Assembly (NCBI GenBank): GCA_903930485.1
Contig: CAIYYO010000315.1
Span: forward strand, 1 to 10,029
Source of the DNA: Methanobacteriota archaeon
GTDB lineage: Archaea; Altiarchaeota; Altiarchaeia; IMC4; QMZM01
DNA length: 10,029 nt
Direction of reading: 5' to 3'
The notes under the pieces are model-generated. The model saw only the letters and a list, made by a program, of their open reading frames with translations, was not told the origin of the DNA and ran no database searches. Made by a program: the position numbers and the translations under genes. Of this stretch, positions 1-7,435 are shown piece by piece (within the stretch, counting starts at the first letter, position 1; the number at the start of each line of letters is the position of its first letter).

Positions 1-41
1 ATAATGAGAATGACAATAAATAACCTTTTAGAACCCTGCAT
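1..41 (-). CDS. Possible 5' end of an unidentified membrane or secreted protein (partial)
   Basis: Reading leftward from an ATG at 41-39 gives MQGSKRLFIVILI before the window ends. A basic start followed by hydrophobic residues is how a signal peptide or membrane anchor begins. There is no Shine-Dalgarno, but an ATTTTTATT box centred at about 71 lies 30 nt upstream, the same spacing seen before other first genes here. Thirteen codons are too few to identify a family, and the ATG could be chance. Confidence 0.3.
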   Translation of the reverse strand, partial: MQGSKRLFIVILI

Positions 42-66
42 CGTGACGGTGGGCGAGCTGATCGGG

Positions 67-85
67 AATAAAAATCCTATAAAAA
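67..85 (-). terminator. Oligo-T terminator of amt, with a possible overlapping TATA box
   Basis: On the minus strand, 15 nt after the amt stop codon, there are two T5 runs (85-81 and 74-70) separated by a few bases. Archaeal RNA polymerase terminates at such T-runs without needing a hairpin, and none is visible. The second run is part of ATTTTTATT (75-67), which could also be the TATA box of a leaderless gene starting at 41. Confidence 0.4.
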
Positions 86-99
86 CAGGCAAGAATGTC

Positions 100-1425
100 C
101 TAAGTGTACGCCTTTTCCCCGTGCTGCGTCAGGTCCAGGCCTATCTCCTCTTCTTCGGCCGATACGCGCAGCCCCATCAAGGCGTCAAGTACTTTCAGTA
201 TCACTATCGTCACTACAAAAGAATAGATCCACGTAGCCGCCACCGCAAGGACCTGTGTCCCTAGAAGAGACGCTCCGCCTGCAAGCAGGCCATCCCCGCC
301 CGCCGGATTGATCGCCTTGGACGCGAATATGCCGATGGCTAAAGCGCCGATGGTCCCTCCGAGTCCGTGGCAGGCGAATACGTCGAGCGAGTCGTCGATC
401 TTGGTGCGGGTATTCTTCAGATACATCGCGACGTATGATACCACGCTTGCGAATGCGCCGATGATCACCGCGGCAGGCACTCCGACGTATCCGGCAGCGG
501 GCGTGATGGTCGCAAGTCCGACAACGGCGCCTGTGACTATGCCTACGGCATTCGGTTTGCCCATGTGTATCCACGAGATGAGCATCCATGTTATCGCGGC
601 AGCGCATGCAGCCGTGTTTGTGACGAGAAAGGCATTTCCTGCGATCGCGTTGGCCTCGAGAGCGCTTCCGGCGTTGAATCCGAACCATCCGAACCACAGC
701 ACTCCGCCGCCGAGTATCACCATCGGGACGTTGTGAGGGACGAGATTACCTGCCCCGTGGTCTCTGCGTCTGCCCAGGACGATAGCTGCCGCGAGTGCTG
801 AAACCCCTGCGGTCACGTGGACTACTATGCCGCCGGCGAAGTCGAGGGCGCCTGCGTTCTTGAGCCATCCGCCAGAGCCCCATACCCAGTGCGCTACCGG
901 GTCATATACGATGGTGCTCCACAATAGGACGAATATGCACAGGGTGGAGAATTTCATCCTGTCCGTGGTCGCGCCGATTATCAGCGCCGGCGTGATTATG
1001 GCGAACATGGCCTGGAACATGATGAAAACGCTTTGAGGTATCGTCGCGGCATAAACAGGGTTCGGGTCAGACAATATCCCTGTAAGGCCGGCCCAATTCA
1101 ATCCGCCGATCAATCCCGCGATGTCGGGCCCGAACGCGAGACTGTATCCGAATGCTGCCCATTGGAGGCCGACGAGGGCTATTATCGTGAAGCTCTGGAT
1201 GAGGATGGAGACTGCGTTCTTTCTTCTGACCAGGCCGCCGTAGAACAGACCGACGCCGGGCGTCATGAAGAGCACAAGAGCCGCAGACACAAGAACCCAT
1301 GCCGTGTCGCCGCTATCGACTTTTGAGACGGCGTTATCGGCGAAGGCGTTGGTTGCCAGGAGAACAATAGCCGAGAAGAACGCAATTGATCTGCGCCCTG
1401 AAAGTTTTTGCATGCTTTTATCCAT
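100..1425 (-). CDS. amt: Ammonium transporter, Amt family
   Basis: This is a membrane channel that conducts ammonium into the cell, normally as a trimer. The 441-residue product opens with a cleavable-looking signal sequence (about 1-29, ending TNAFA-D), as AmtB has, followed by about 11 membrane helices. The hallmark residues are present: the pore twin histidines His203 (GGIVVHVTAG) and His353 (FACHGLGGT), Asp195 in LDFAGG, the external phenylalanine-gate region FQAMFAIITP (about 137-146), and WFGWFGFNAGS (about 244-254). The C-terminal tail with GLRVSAEEEEIGLD and HGEKAY is the conserved cytoplasmic region that binds P-II proteins. It lies 109 bp downstream of glnK on the same strand. The ATG at 1425 is preceded by only a weak GGTAG; an ATG at 1413 is possible but would shorten the signal peptide. 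Confidence 0.97.
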   Translation of the reverse strand: MDKSMQKLSGRRSIAFFSAIVLLATNAFADNAVSKVDSGDTAWVLVSAALVLFMTPGVGLFYGGLVRRKNAVSILIQSFTIIALVGLQWAAFGYSLAFGPDIAGLIGGLNWAGLTGILSDPNPVYAATIPQSVFIMFQAMFAIITPALIIGATTDRMKFSTLCIFVLLWSTIVYDPVAHWVWGSGGWLKNAGALDFAGGIVVHVTAGVSALAAAIVLGRRRDHGAGNLVPHNVPMVILGGGVLWFGWFGFNAGSALEANAIAGNAFLVTNTAACAAAITWMLISWIHMGKPNAVGIVTGAVVGLATITPAAGYVGVPAAVIIGAFASVVSYVAMYLKNTRTKIDDSLDVFACHGLGGTIGALAIGIFASKAINPAGGDGLLAGGASLLGTQVLAVAATWIYSFVVTIVILKVLDALMGLRVSAEEEEIGLDLTQHGEKAYT

Positions 1426-1489
1426 TTTCTACCGCTTCTGCCAAAATTTTCCTCGATAAATGGGAATTAAGATAGAAATCATTCTAATT

Positions 1490-1502
1490 GTTAAATATTA
1501 AC
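1490..1502. promoter_or_regulatory. Palindrome GTTAA-N3-TTAAC upstream of amt (candidate operator)
   Basis: GTTAAATATTAAC is a perfect 5+3+5 inverted repeat in the 109-bp glnK-amt spacer. On the minus strand it lies just downstream of the TATA-like CTTTTATAC (1517-1509), so it would cover the stretch between that box and the expected start site near 1487. Binding there would block amt transcription. The sequence is AT-rich, so a 5-bp repeat could arise by chance. Confidence 0.35.
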
Positions 1503-1508
1503 CTATGC

Positions 1509-1526
1509 GTATAAAAGAAAAAGAAT
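1509..1526 (-). terminator. T-rich tract after glnK; also a possible TATA box for amt
   Basis: On the minus strand, starting 9 nt after the glnK stop codon, the sequence is ATTCTTTTTCTTTTAT then AC, with T5 and T4 runs typical of archaeal intrinsic terminators. The same bases include CTTTTATAC (1517-1509), which could act as a TATA box giving amt a leader of about 60 nt. The two genes may therefore be partly uncoupled despite forming a pair. Confidence 0.35.
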
Positions 1527-1534
1527 GGGTGATT

Positions 1535-1960
<426 letters not shown>

Positions 1961-2015
1961 CTACTGACATAATTAAACCGATGGCACGTCTATTGGAAAA
2001 ATCTCAAAGAAAAAA

Positions 2016-3173
2016 ATGAAAAGAACGTTTTTGATGTTGTTCGCAGTATTGATGTCTGCGTCTTTCTGTTTTGCGGAAACACAGTGGCCGGTAGAACGAG
2101 TCCTTGGCACGGGCAGAGGCATCTCTCAGGGCCAGATGTACGATCCTTCCGACGTTGCAGTAGACTCGAGGGGCTATGCCTACGTTTTGGAGGCATATAA
2201 CGGCAGGATCCAGGTCTTTAGCCCGGACGGGTCTTCCACGGCGGTTTACGGGAGTACGGGGAACGACGACCCGGGCCAGCTTGATTCGCCGGATTCCATT
2301 GCTTTGAAAGAGGTCAATGAGAATCTTACCGAGATCGCGGTCGCCGATACGTCTAACCACAGGGTTCAGCTCTTCTGGATAAACGCTTCGCAGACTAACT
2401 GGACCGTTTTCGGGGAACACCTCTACGGGGATTACAAGCCGTCGTCTCACATATACCTCGATCATCCAAGGGGCGTGGACCTTGATGCGTCGGGCAATCT
2501 CTATGTCTCGGATACCGGCGACAACAGAGTCAACGTCTTCCGTAATGGATCATGGTTGGCTGTGCCTAAGGCCGAGAACAGGTCCGAGATCAATGGGAAC
2601 TTGACGTCTGAAGGCGTTATACAGAGCCCTGTCGGAGTTGCCGTAGAAGGGGGGAAGGTCTATATTGTGGAATCCGGGGCAGACAGGATCCGTGGGTTGT
2701 ATGTCAACGGCTCGGAGTTCCTGTCTTACGGAGGCCCTGGCTCTGATAGGGGGCAATTCAATAATCCGGGAGCGGTCGCGCTTGACCATCAAGGGCACTT
2801 GTTCGTTGCCGACACCGGGAACAACCGGGTCGAGGTCTTTACGACGGAAGGAAAATACGTCGCATCATATGGTTCCGGCAATTGCTCGATCGCGATAAAA
2901 AGTCATCCTTCTTATGCGCTGGGGCAGTTCTGCAACCCGCGCGGGCTTGATGTATGGAATTCTACCTTGTTCGTCGTGGATTCGGGCAACCACCGAGTGC
3001 AGGTGATCAATTTGACCTACATGCCTGCCTCGTCGTGCATCATGCTGGGCGACAATGAGCCTTGCGGTAAGGTGGAAGTCGGCGAAATAATCAGTTTCAT
3101 CGGTCAGTGGGCGGCGGGAAATGCCTCAGTCAGCGACGTCTTGCGTTTGATAATTGCCTGGGCTTCCGGTTGA
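2016..3173 (+). CDS. Secreted NHL-repeat beta-propeller protein with dockerin-like C-terminus
   Basis: The 385-residue product begins with a Sec signal peptide (MKRTFLMLFAVLMSASFCFA, cleavage expected near 20/21). It then carries six NHL repeats at about 43-68, 91-120, 150-175, 205-230, 250-275 and 308-331, each of the form P-x-G/D-(V/I)-A-(V/L)-D...(V/A)-D-(T/S)-G-N-x-R-(V/I)-Q-V-F, giving a closed six-bladed propeller. Eleven N-x-S/T sequons suggest an N-glycosylated extracellular protein. The last 45 residues (LGDNEPCGKVEVGEIISFIGQ onward, ending LRLIIAWASG) resemble a dockerin-like or EF-hand-like pair of helices, usually an attachment or assembly module. NHL propellers bind proteins or carbohydrates and a few are lyases; no catalytic site is recognisable, so the function is unknown. 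The lipoprotein gene follows after 8 nt and is probably cotranscribed. Confidence 0.85.
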   Translation: MKRTFLMLFAVLMSASFCFAETQWPVERVLGTGRGISQGQMYDPSDVAVDSRGYAYVLEAYNGRIQVFSPDGSSTAVYGSTGNDDPGQLDSPDSIALKEVNENLTEIAVADTSNHRVQLFWINASQTNWTVFGEHLYGDYKPSSHIYLDHPRGVDLDASGNLYVSDTGDNRVNVFRNGSWLAVPKAENRSEINGNLTSEGVIQSPVGVAVEGGKVYIVESGADRIRGLYVNGSEFLSYGGPGSDRGQFNNPGAVALDHQGHLFVADTGNNRVEVFTTEGKYVASYGSGNCSIAIKSHPSYALGQFCNPRGLDVWNSTLFVVDSGNHRVQVINLTYMPASSCIMLGDNEPCGKVEVGEIISFIGQWAAGNASVSDVLRLIIAWASG

Positions 3174-3181
3174 GAGAATAA

Positions 3182-3868
3182 ATGGAAGGAAAAAACCTTT
3201 TTGTTTTGCTCTCTGGAGCGCTCTTAGGCGCGCTTCTGTTCAGCGCCTGCACCGGCAATCCGGCAGGGCCGGGTCAGGCTTCAGCCACATCGTCGACTAG
3301 TCCGGGAACGACGTATACTGGTTTCATGGAGGCCGAGCCTGGGCAATGGGTCGAATACGACATAAGCACCAGTTCAGGCAGCATCAGGCAGAGGATGGAA
3401 TATATCGGAACGGATTCGATTGACGGCGTCTCAGCAAACGTATTTGAGATGAAGTCCGGCAACGGCTTGGATTCGATGGGCAGCTTTCAGGTATGGGTCG
3501 ACTCCTCGACGCAAAAGATAGTGAAGTATGCCGGTAAGTTCCAGGACAAGGTCCTATGCCTTGACGTAAAGAGTTTTTCCGCCGACGTTCCCTCGCCCGG
3601 AGGAGACAAAACGCCTGCGGGATACGGGCCTACGGCGGCCAGCTCTTACGGCTACACGACTCCCACCGGCAAAACGGTTCCCATCGTCAAACACATAACG
3701 GAAGACGTCGAGGTCTGGGTCAGCAGCGAGATGCCGTTCGGAATAGTAAAAACCGTAGACCTGAAGACCGGCAAAGATATAATGTCTGTTTACGACTACG
3801 GGCTTTCCGGGGCCAAGAGAACGATAACGAAACAGGAGTTACAATCCTGCGAGACCGTCGGTGCCTGA
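3182..3868 (+). CDS. Putative lipoprotein of unknown function
   Basis: The 228-residue product has a hydrophobic N-terminus (6-20) ending in LLFSACTG, so Cys23 fits a lipobox and probable lipid anchoring outside the membrane. A low-complexity linker rich in Ser, Thr, Gly and Pro (24-46) follows. The rest (about 47-228) is a beta-rich domain with alternating patterns such as GQWVEYDIS, QVWVDSSTQKIVKY and VEVWVSSEMPFGIVKT. The repeated 'quality of binding surface' strands recall outer-surface substrate- or lipid-carrying folds, but I do not recognise a family. The ATG follows the NHL gene's stop by 8 nt with only a weak GAGA upstream, indicating a two-gene unit of exported proteins. The gene ends 17 bp from the convergent end of gltB3. 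Confidence 0.75.
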   Translation: MEGKNLFVLLSGALLGALLFSACTGNPAGPGQASATSSTSPGTTYTGFMEAEPGQWVEYDISTSSGSIRQRMEYIGTDSIDGVSANVFEMKSGNGLDSMGSFQVWVDSSTQKIVKYAGKFQDKVLCLDVKSFSADVPSPGGDKTPAGYGPTAASSYGYTTPTGKTVPIVKHITEDVEVWVSSEMPFGIVKTVDLKTGKDIMSVYDYGLSGAKRTITKQELQSCETVGA

Positions 3869-3873
3869 AAAAA
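3868..3873 (-). terminator. T6 terminator of the hdrBC-glt operon
   Basis: On the minus strand a T6 run begins 12 nt after the gltB3 stop codon, overlapping the end of the convergent lipoprotein gene. It is the only oligo-T close to the operon's end. No hairpin is evident, which is normal for archaeal termination. Confidence 0.35.
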
Positions 3874-3885
3874 CAGCCCTCGATA

Positions 3886-4731
3886 TCAAATCGGCGTCGA
3901 GTTATACACTTTCTCGAATGGTCTCGACGATATCGGCCTGACCTTTGTGTAGCCATTCTTCCAGAGCAGATCCTCTGGGGTGTTGAATAATTCAGAGTAC
4001 CTTTCCAGGATTGGCTTAAGCGTTTCCTTGTCGGATTCCGTGAATTCTTCCTTTACTGCATAGATCCCAAGGTATTTGTCCGGAACTGTTCCTCTCACGT
4101 AGATGGCTCCGCCGTGTATGCCTGCTCCGAGGTATGACTGGACTATGTCGCCCTGGTGCTCTTTTATCTTCTTCGGGTCGATGTTGTCCTTCGATATTGG
4201 TTTCTTTGGGTCGATTATGGCATTACTGTAATCCAGGCCGAGGACGACGATTATGCCGCCGGCCATGTATTCGCCCAGGTACTGCTTCACCCTTCCGCCG
4301 TAGACGATGACCGGTCGTTTGTCCTTGAACTCCTTCATGTGTATCCCTATCCTGGAACCGCCTTCGCCCATGACGAATATCTTCCCGCTGCGGGCGCCCA
4401 TGCCCGTTATGTCCCAGGAGTCGCCGTAGACCACCAGCTCTCCGCCGTTCAGGGTGTTGCCGAGGAGGTATTCGGAGTTGCCGTGTACTATGATCGTCGG
4501 GCCTTCGGAAAACACGCCGGTATCCAGGCCGGCGTCTCCGTAGACCTCTATCGTGACCTTTTCCTTTATCCCGGCGCCGATGAACCGCTGCCCGCTGACG
4601 TTGTTTAAGGTGATCCACGTATGACCGTCTTTTATGGCCTTGCGGATCTTTTCGTTAAGCTCTTTGTGATGGAGTTTTTTTCCCTGCGGCTCTGCGTCTA
4701 TTGTGAACTTTTTCTGCTGGTCCATTTTCAT
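3886..4731 (-). CDS. gltB3: Glutamate synthase domain 3 (GXGXG) subunit
   Basis: This is the stand-alone version of the C-terminal domain of the bacterial GltB alpha chain. In the fused enzyme this right-handed beta-helix has a structural role, packing against the glutaminase and synthase domains. The 281-residue product shows the glycine-spaced beta-helix turns from about 50 to 213: GAGIKEKVTIEVYGDAG, GNTLNGGELVVYGDS, GMGARSGKIFVMGEGG, YLGEYMAGGIIVVLG and YLGAGIHGGAIYVRG. The ATG at 4731 overlaps the gltB2 stop in ATGA; a second ATG two codons on (4725) is possible. A GGGGG run just upstream may act as ribosome-binding site. A longer in-frame opening upstream to 4893 lies inside gltB2 and is rejected. 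The C-terminal 60-70 residues form a helical tail beyond the beta-helix. Confidence 0.93.
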   Translation of the reverse strand: MKMDQQKKFTIDAEPQGKKLHHKELNEKIRKAIKDGHTWITLNNVSGQRFIGAGIKEKVTIEVYGDAGLDTGVFSEGPTIIVHGNSEYLLGNTLNGGELVVYGDSWDITGMGARSGKIFVMGEGGSRIGIHMKEFKDKRPVIVYGGRVKQYLGEYMAGGIIVVLGLDYSNAIIDPKKPISKDNIDPKKIKEHQGDIVQSYLGAGIHGGAIYVRGTVPDKYLGIYAVKEEFTESDKETLKPILERYSELFNTPEDLLWKNGYTKVRPISSRPFEKVYNSTPI

Positions 4732-6263
4732 TCGCCCCCTATCTCTACCCGCGACCCTGCGTGCTGTACTCCGAGTATCTTTGCCTCGTGCGGGTTGGGC
4801 CCTATGTATCTCAGCCGGTCCCTGTTGCCTACGAGGCTGTCGACTGCGTCGATGCCCATTGCGCCCAGCACCTCGTCGAGGTCGGCGGTCCATGAGCGGA
4901 GCAGGTTCGCTGCCCTCTTGCTCGCCCAGTCTATGTCTATTCGTTTCCCCAGCATCGGGTTACCTGTTGCGATGCCCCATGCGCATTTCCCTGTCGGGCA
5001 CTGCTGGCACAGCTTGCAACCCATCGCAACGAGTACTGCAGTGCTTATCATCCCGACGTCCGCGCCGAGGGCTATTATCTTTACCAGATCCGAAGACGAG
5101 CGCAGGCTTCCGCCGGCAATCAGTGTTATCTGGTGCCTAATGCCTTCGTTCCTGAGGTGCTGGTCCACGGACGCGACCGCGAGTTCTATGGGTATTCCCG
5201 CGTTGTCGCGTATCACCCTAGGCGCGGCGCCTGTGGAACCCCTGAATCCGTCTATGGTGATGAAATCCGCATCGGCTCTCACAATCCCTGAAGCTATCGG
5301 CGCGATGTTGTTGACTGCCGCGACCTTGACCCCCACCGGCACCGAGTACTCCGTGGCTTCGTGCAGAGCCGCTATGAGCGTCTTAAGGTCCTCGATCGAG
5401 TAGATGTCGTGCTGCGGATTAGGCGACAGCGCATCGGTTCCGAGCGGTATCCCGCGCGTGTCGGATATGAGCTGCGTGACCTTCTCCCCCGGGAGCTGTC
5501 CTCCGTGGCCGGGCTTCGCGCCCTGTCCGATCTTTATCTCGATCGCCGCGCCGTAGAGATAATCCGGAGACACGCCGAATCTTCCGGACGCGACCTCGCT
5601 GATCGTGTTCTTCTTGTAGGCCTGGTGGCTTGGGTGGAGGCCTCCTTCGCCCGTTCCGTAAAGGGTGCCGACCTCTGAAACCGCCCTCAGTATTGAAGTA
5701 TACGCGTTGTAGCTGATGGAACCCAGGGACATGTGGCCTACGGTTAACGGCGTCGACAGCATCACGTTCGGGTAGATGTCGTCCATCACGTATTTCCCGT
5801 TCACTTCTTTTATCGACAGGTTCTTCGGCTTCTTCCCAAGGAACGTCCTGGTCTCGACCGGCTCCCGGAGCGCGTCAATGGACGGATTCGTAACCTGGCA
5901 CGCGTCCCAGACGAGGTAGTCGAATACTATCGGATAGCTGCGGTCGTTGCCCATTCCAGTGGCCAGTACCCCGCCGGTCCTTGCCTGCTCGGATATTGCG
6001 CGGATATGCCACGGCGTCCAGTTGGCATGCGGCGCATAGGCAACAGGATACTCTTCTATCGATATCGCTTCTCCGGGACAGTAGACTGCGCACCTCTGGC
6101 ATGCAACGCATTTACTGGTGTCTACTATGACGGGCTTCTTCTGCTCCCTGTCGAACTCTATGACTCCGAACGGGCAGTTCACCGAGCACCGGCCGCACTT
6201 TATGCATTTGTCGTAATCGATGCTGGTCTTGAACCTCGGGATGGTCTTGTCCTGTGCTTGCAT
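4728..6263 (-). CDS. gltB2: Glutamate synthase domain 2 (FMN synthase subunit) with N-terminal ferredoxin domain
   Basis: This is the catalytic synthase subunit: ammonia plus 2-oxoglutarate is reductively converted to glutamate at an FMN. The 511-residue product begins with a two-[4Fe-4S] ferredoxin domain (Cys20, 23, 26, 30 and Cys52, 55, 58, 62). An FMN-binding TIM barrel follows (about 80-460) with KIGQGAKPGHGGQLPG (244-259), the loop IDGFRGSTGAAP (337-348) and GGSLRSSSD (384-392). The [3Fe-4S] ligands follow as C-x5-C-x4-C (Cys416, Cys422, Cys427), the pattern of GltB enzymes. The ferredoxin domain is the archaeal arrangement and suggests electrons arrive through iron-sulfur proteins. The ATG lies 11 nt after the gltB1 stop with no clear Shine-Dalgarno, so it is probably translated by coupling. 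Its stop overlaps the gltB3 start. Confidence 0.96.
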   Translation of the reverse strand: MQAQDKTIPRFKTSIDYDKCIKCGRCSVNCPFGVIEFDREQKKPVIVDTSKCVACQRCAVYCPGEAISIEEYPVAYAPHANWTPWHIRAISEQARTGGVLATGMGNDRSYPIVFDYLVWDACQVTNPSIDALREPVETRTFLGKKPKNLSIKEVNGKYVMDDIYPNVMLSTPLTVGHMSLGSISYNAYTSILRAVSEVGTLYGTGEGGLHPSHQAYKKNTISEVASGRFGVSPDYLYGAAIEIKIGQGAKPGHGGQLPGEKVTQLISDTRGIPLGTDALSPNPQHDIYSIEDLKTLIAALHEATEYSVPVGVKVAAVNNIAPIASGIVRADADFITIDGFRGSTGAAPRVIRDNAGIPIELAVASVDQHLRNEGIRHQITLIAGGSLRSSSDLVKIIALGADVGMISTAVLVAMGCKLCQQCPTGKCAWGIATGNPMLGKRIDIDWASKRAANLLRSWTADLDEVLGAMGIDAVDSLVGNRDRLRYIGPNPHEAKILGVQHAGSRVEIGGE

Positions 6264-6274
6264 TTTATCTTTTT

Positions 6275-7435
6275 TTACGCTAACTCAAGTCCCTCCAAGG
6301 GATCCTTCGTTCCTGTAATGATTGGGTCTCCCAGAGACGCTATCACCGGCTTGCCCGGGTCGGGCTGCCAGTATTTCACGTTCCTGTCTATCGTATGTAT
6401 CGCGTTAAGCTCACTTGCGAGATAAAAGGTCTTTCCGTCCTCGGAAAGCGCGGCTATCATCGGCCTCAGCTTCTTCCTGTCCGAGTGCCCTATCATAGTG
6501 GGCTTCGGCATATCCGTGGTGATTATGATGCTGAACGGCCCGTTGGCCATCGCCTTCCTGTGGGCTATCCTGATGTTCGTCGCCCACTTCTTTTTCTCGG
6601 GCGTCATCAAGTCTATGTCCTTCCAATAAGGAGGCGCAAGCGCCATCATCGCTATCCTCGAGGCGATCTTCTCCGGGTAGTTGCACTTCCTCGCGATGTA
6701 ATCGTAGATATAGGCCAGCACCTCGGTATCGGTCAGGAGCTTGCATTCGTAGCCGAATTCCTTCAGGTAGTTCACGTTCGTCCCGTATGAAGTGATCTCC
6801 CCGTTGTGCACGACCGCATGCCCCAGGAGCGAGAACGGATGCGCGCCGCCCCACCATCCAGGCGTGTTCGTGGGGAAACGGGAATGCGCAGACCACATGA
6901 ATGCCTTGATGTCCTTTATCTGGTAGAACTCGGCTATCTCAGTCGCCCAGCCGTTGCCCTTGAAGACTGCCATGTCTTTCCCGCCTGAGAGGCAGAAAGC
7001 CCCCTTGATGGAGCAGTTGATGTGCATCATTATGTCCTTCATGGTGTCGTCGGGGCTGACTTTTTCGTCCCTCGGGCTGACGAAGAACCGCCAGACGATT
7101 GGATATTCTTTAAGGACTCCTTTCTTCACAGAAACCTCCTCATCCTTCACGATGTCGGTATAACTATTTAGGAATTCCTCGACTGCTCTCTTGGCCTCCT
7201 CGTCGTCAATGATCAACTGGAGGCAATAATACTCCTTGAGCTTGGGAAATAATCCGTATGCAGCGTACCCGGCGCCGAGGCCGTTCTCCCTCTCCTCCAT
7301 CGTGGCCATCATCTTCGCGATAGGCTCTCCGGAAACCATCTTCTTGTCCAGGTTGAAGAGTCCCGCAATGCCACATGCTGAAAGCTCCCTTTCCCTGGGA
7401 AGCTCCGTGAAACTTTTGGTCAAACTTTTTTTCAT
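6275..7435 (-). CDS. gltB1: Glutamate synthase domain 1 (class II glutamine amidotransferase subunit)
   Basis: This subunit hydrolyses glutamine to release ammonia for GltB2. The 386-residue product is an Ntn-type glutaminase. The nucleophile is Cys21 in SACGIAGLFNL, so a 20-residue propeptide must be removed to expose it, as in fused GltB. Further motifs are HSRFPTNTPGWWGGAHPF (184-201), HNGEITSYGTN (210-220), TDTEVLAY (235-242) and the glutamine-pocket loop GHSDRKKLRPM (316-326). The start at 7435 is chosen because AGGAGG lies 5 nt upstream and because ATG and the hdrBC stop overlap in ATGA. In-frame sequence further upstream to 7669 overlaps hdrBC and is not expected to be translated. Compared with fused GltB the domain is a complete unit, simply encoded separately. 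Confidence 0.95.
   Translation of the reverse strand: MKKSLTKSFTELPRERELSACGIAGLFNLDKKMVSGEPIAKMMATMEERENGLGAGYAAYGLFPKLKEYYCLQLIIDDEEAKRAVEEFLNSYTDIVKDEEVSVKKGVLKEYPIVWRFFVSPRDEKVSPDDTMKDIMMHINCSIKGAFCLSGGKDMAVFKGNGWATEIAEFYQIKDIKAFMWSAHSRFPTNTPGWWGGAHPFSLLGHAVVHNGEITSYGTNVNYLKEFGYECKLLTDTEVLAYIYDYIARKCNYPEKIASRIAMMALAPPYWKDIDLMTPEKKKWATNIRIAHRKAMANGPFSIIITTDMPKPTMIGHSDRKKLRPMIAALSEDGKTFYLASELNAIHTIDRNVKYWQPDPGKPVIASLGDPIITGTKDPLEGLELA

Noticed and set aside
1449..1466. Possible NrpR operator before amt (TTCC-N10-GGAA)
   Set aside because: NrpR sites are GGAA-N6-TTCC; here the arms are in the opposite order and the spacer is longer. No GGAA-N6-TTCC was seen upstream of glnK or amt either.
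4732..4893. Upstream extension of gltB3 in the same frame
   Set aside because: It lies wholly within gltB2, encodes a low-complexity Arg-rich stretch unlike glutamate synthase, and the ATGA overlap at 4731 gives a better start.
4621..5403. 260-residue open frame on the plus strand
   Set aside because: It is antisense to gltB2 and gltB3, whose families are certain; the composition (Ser, Arg, Pro-rich) is that of a shadow frame in GC-rich DNA.
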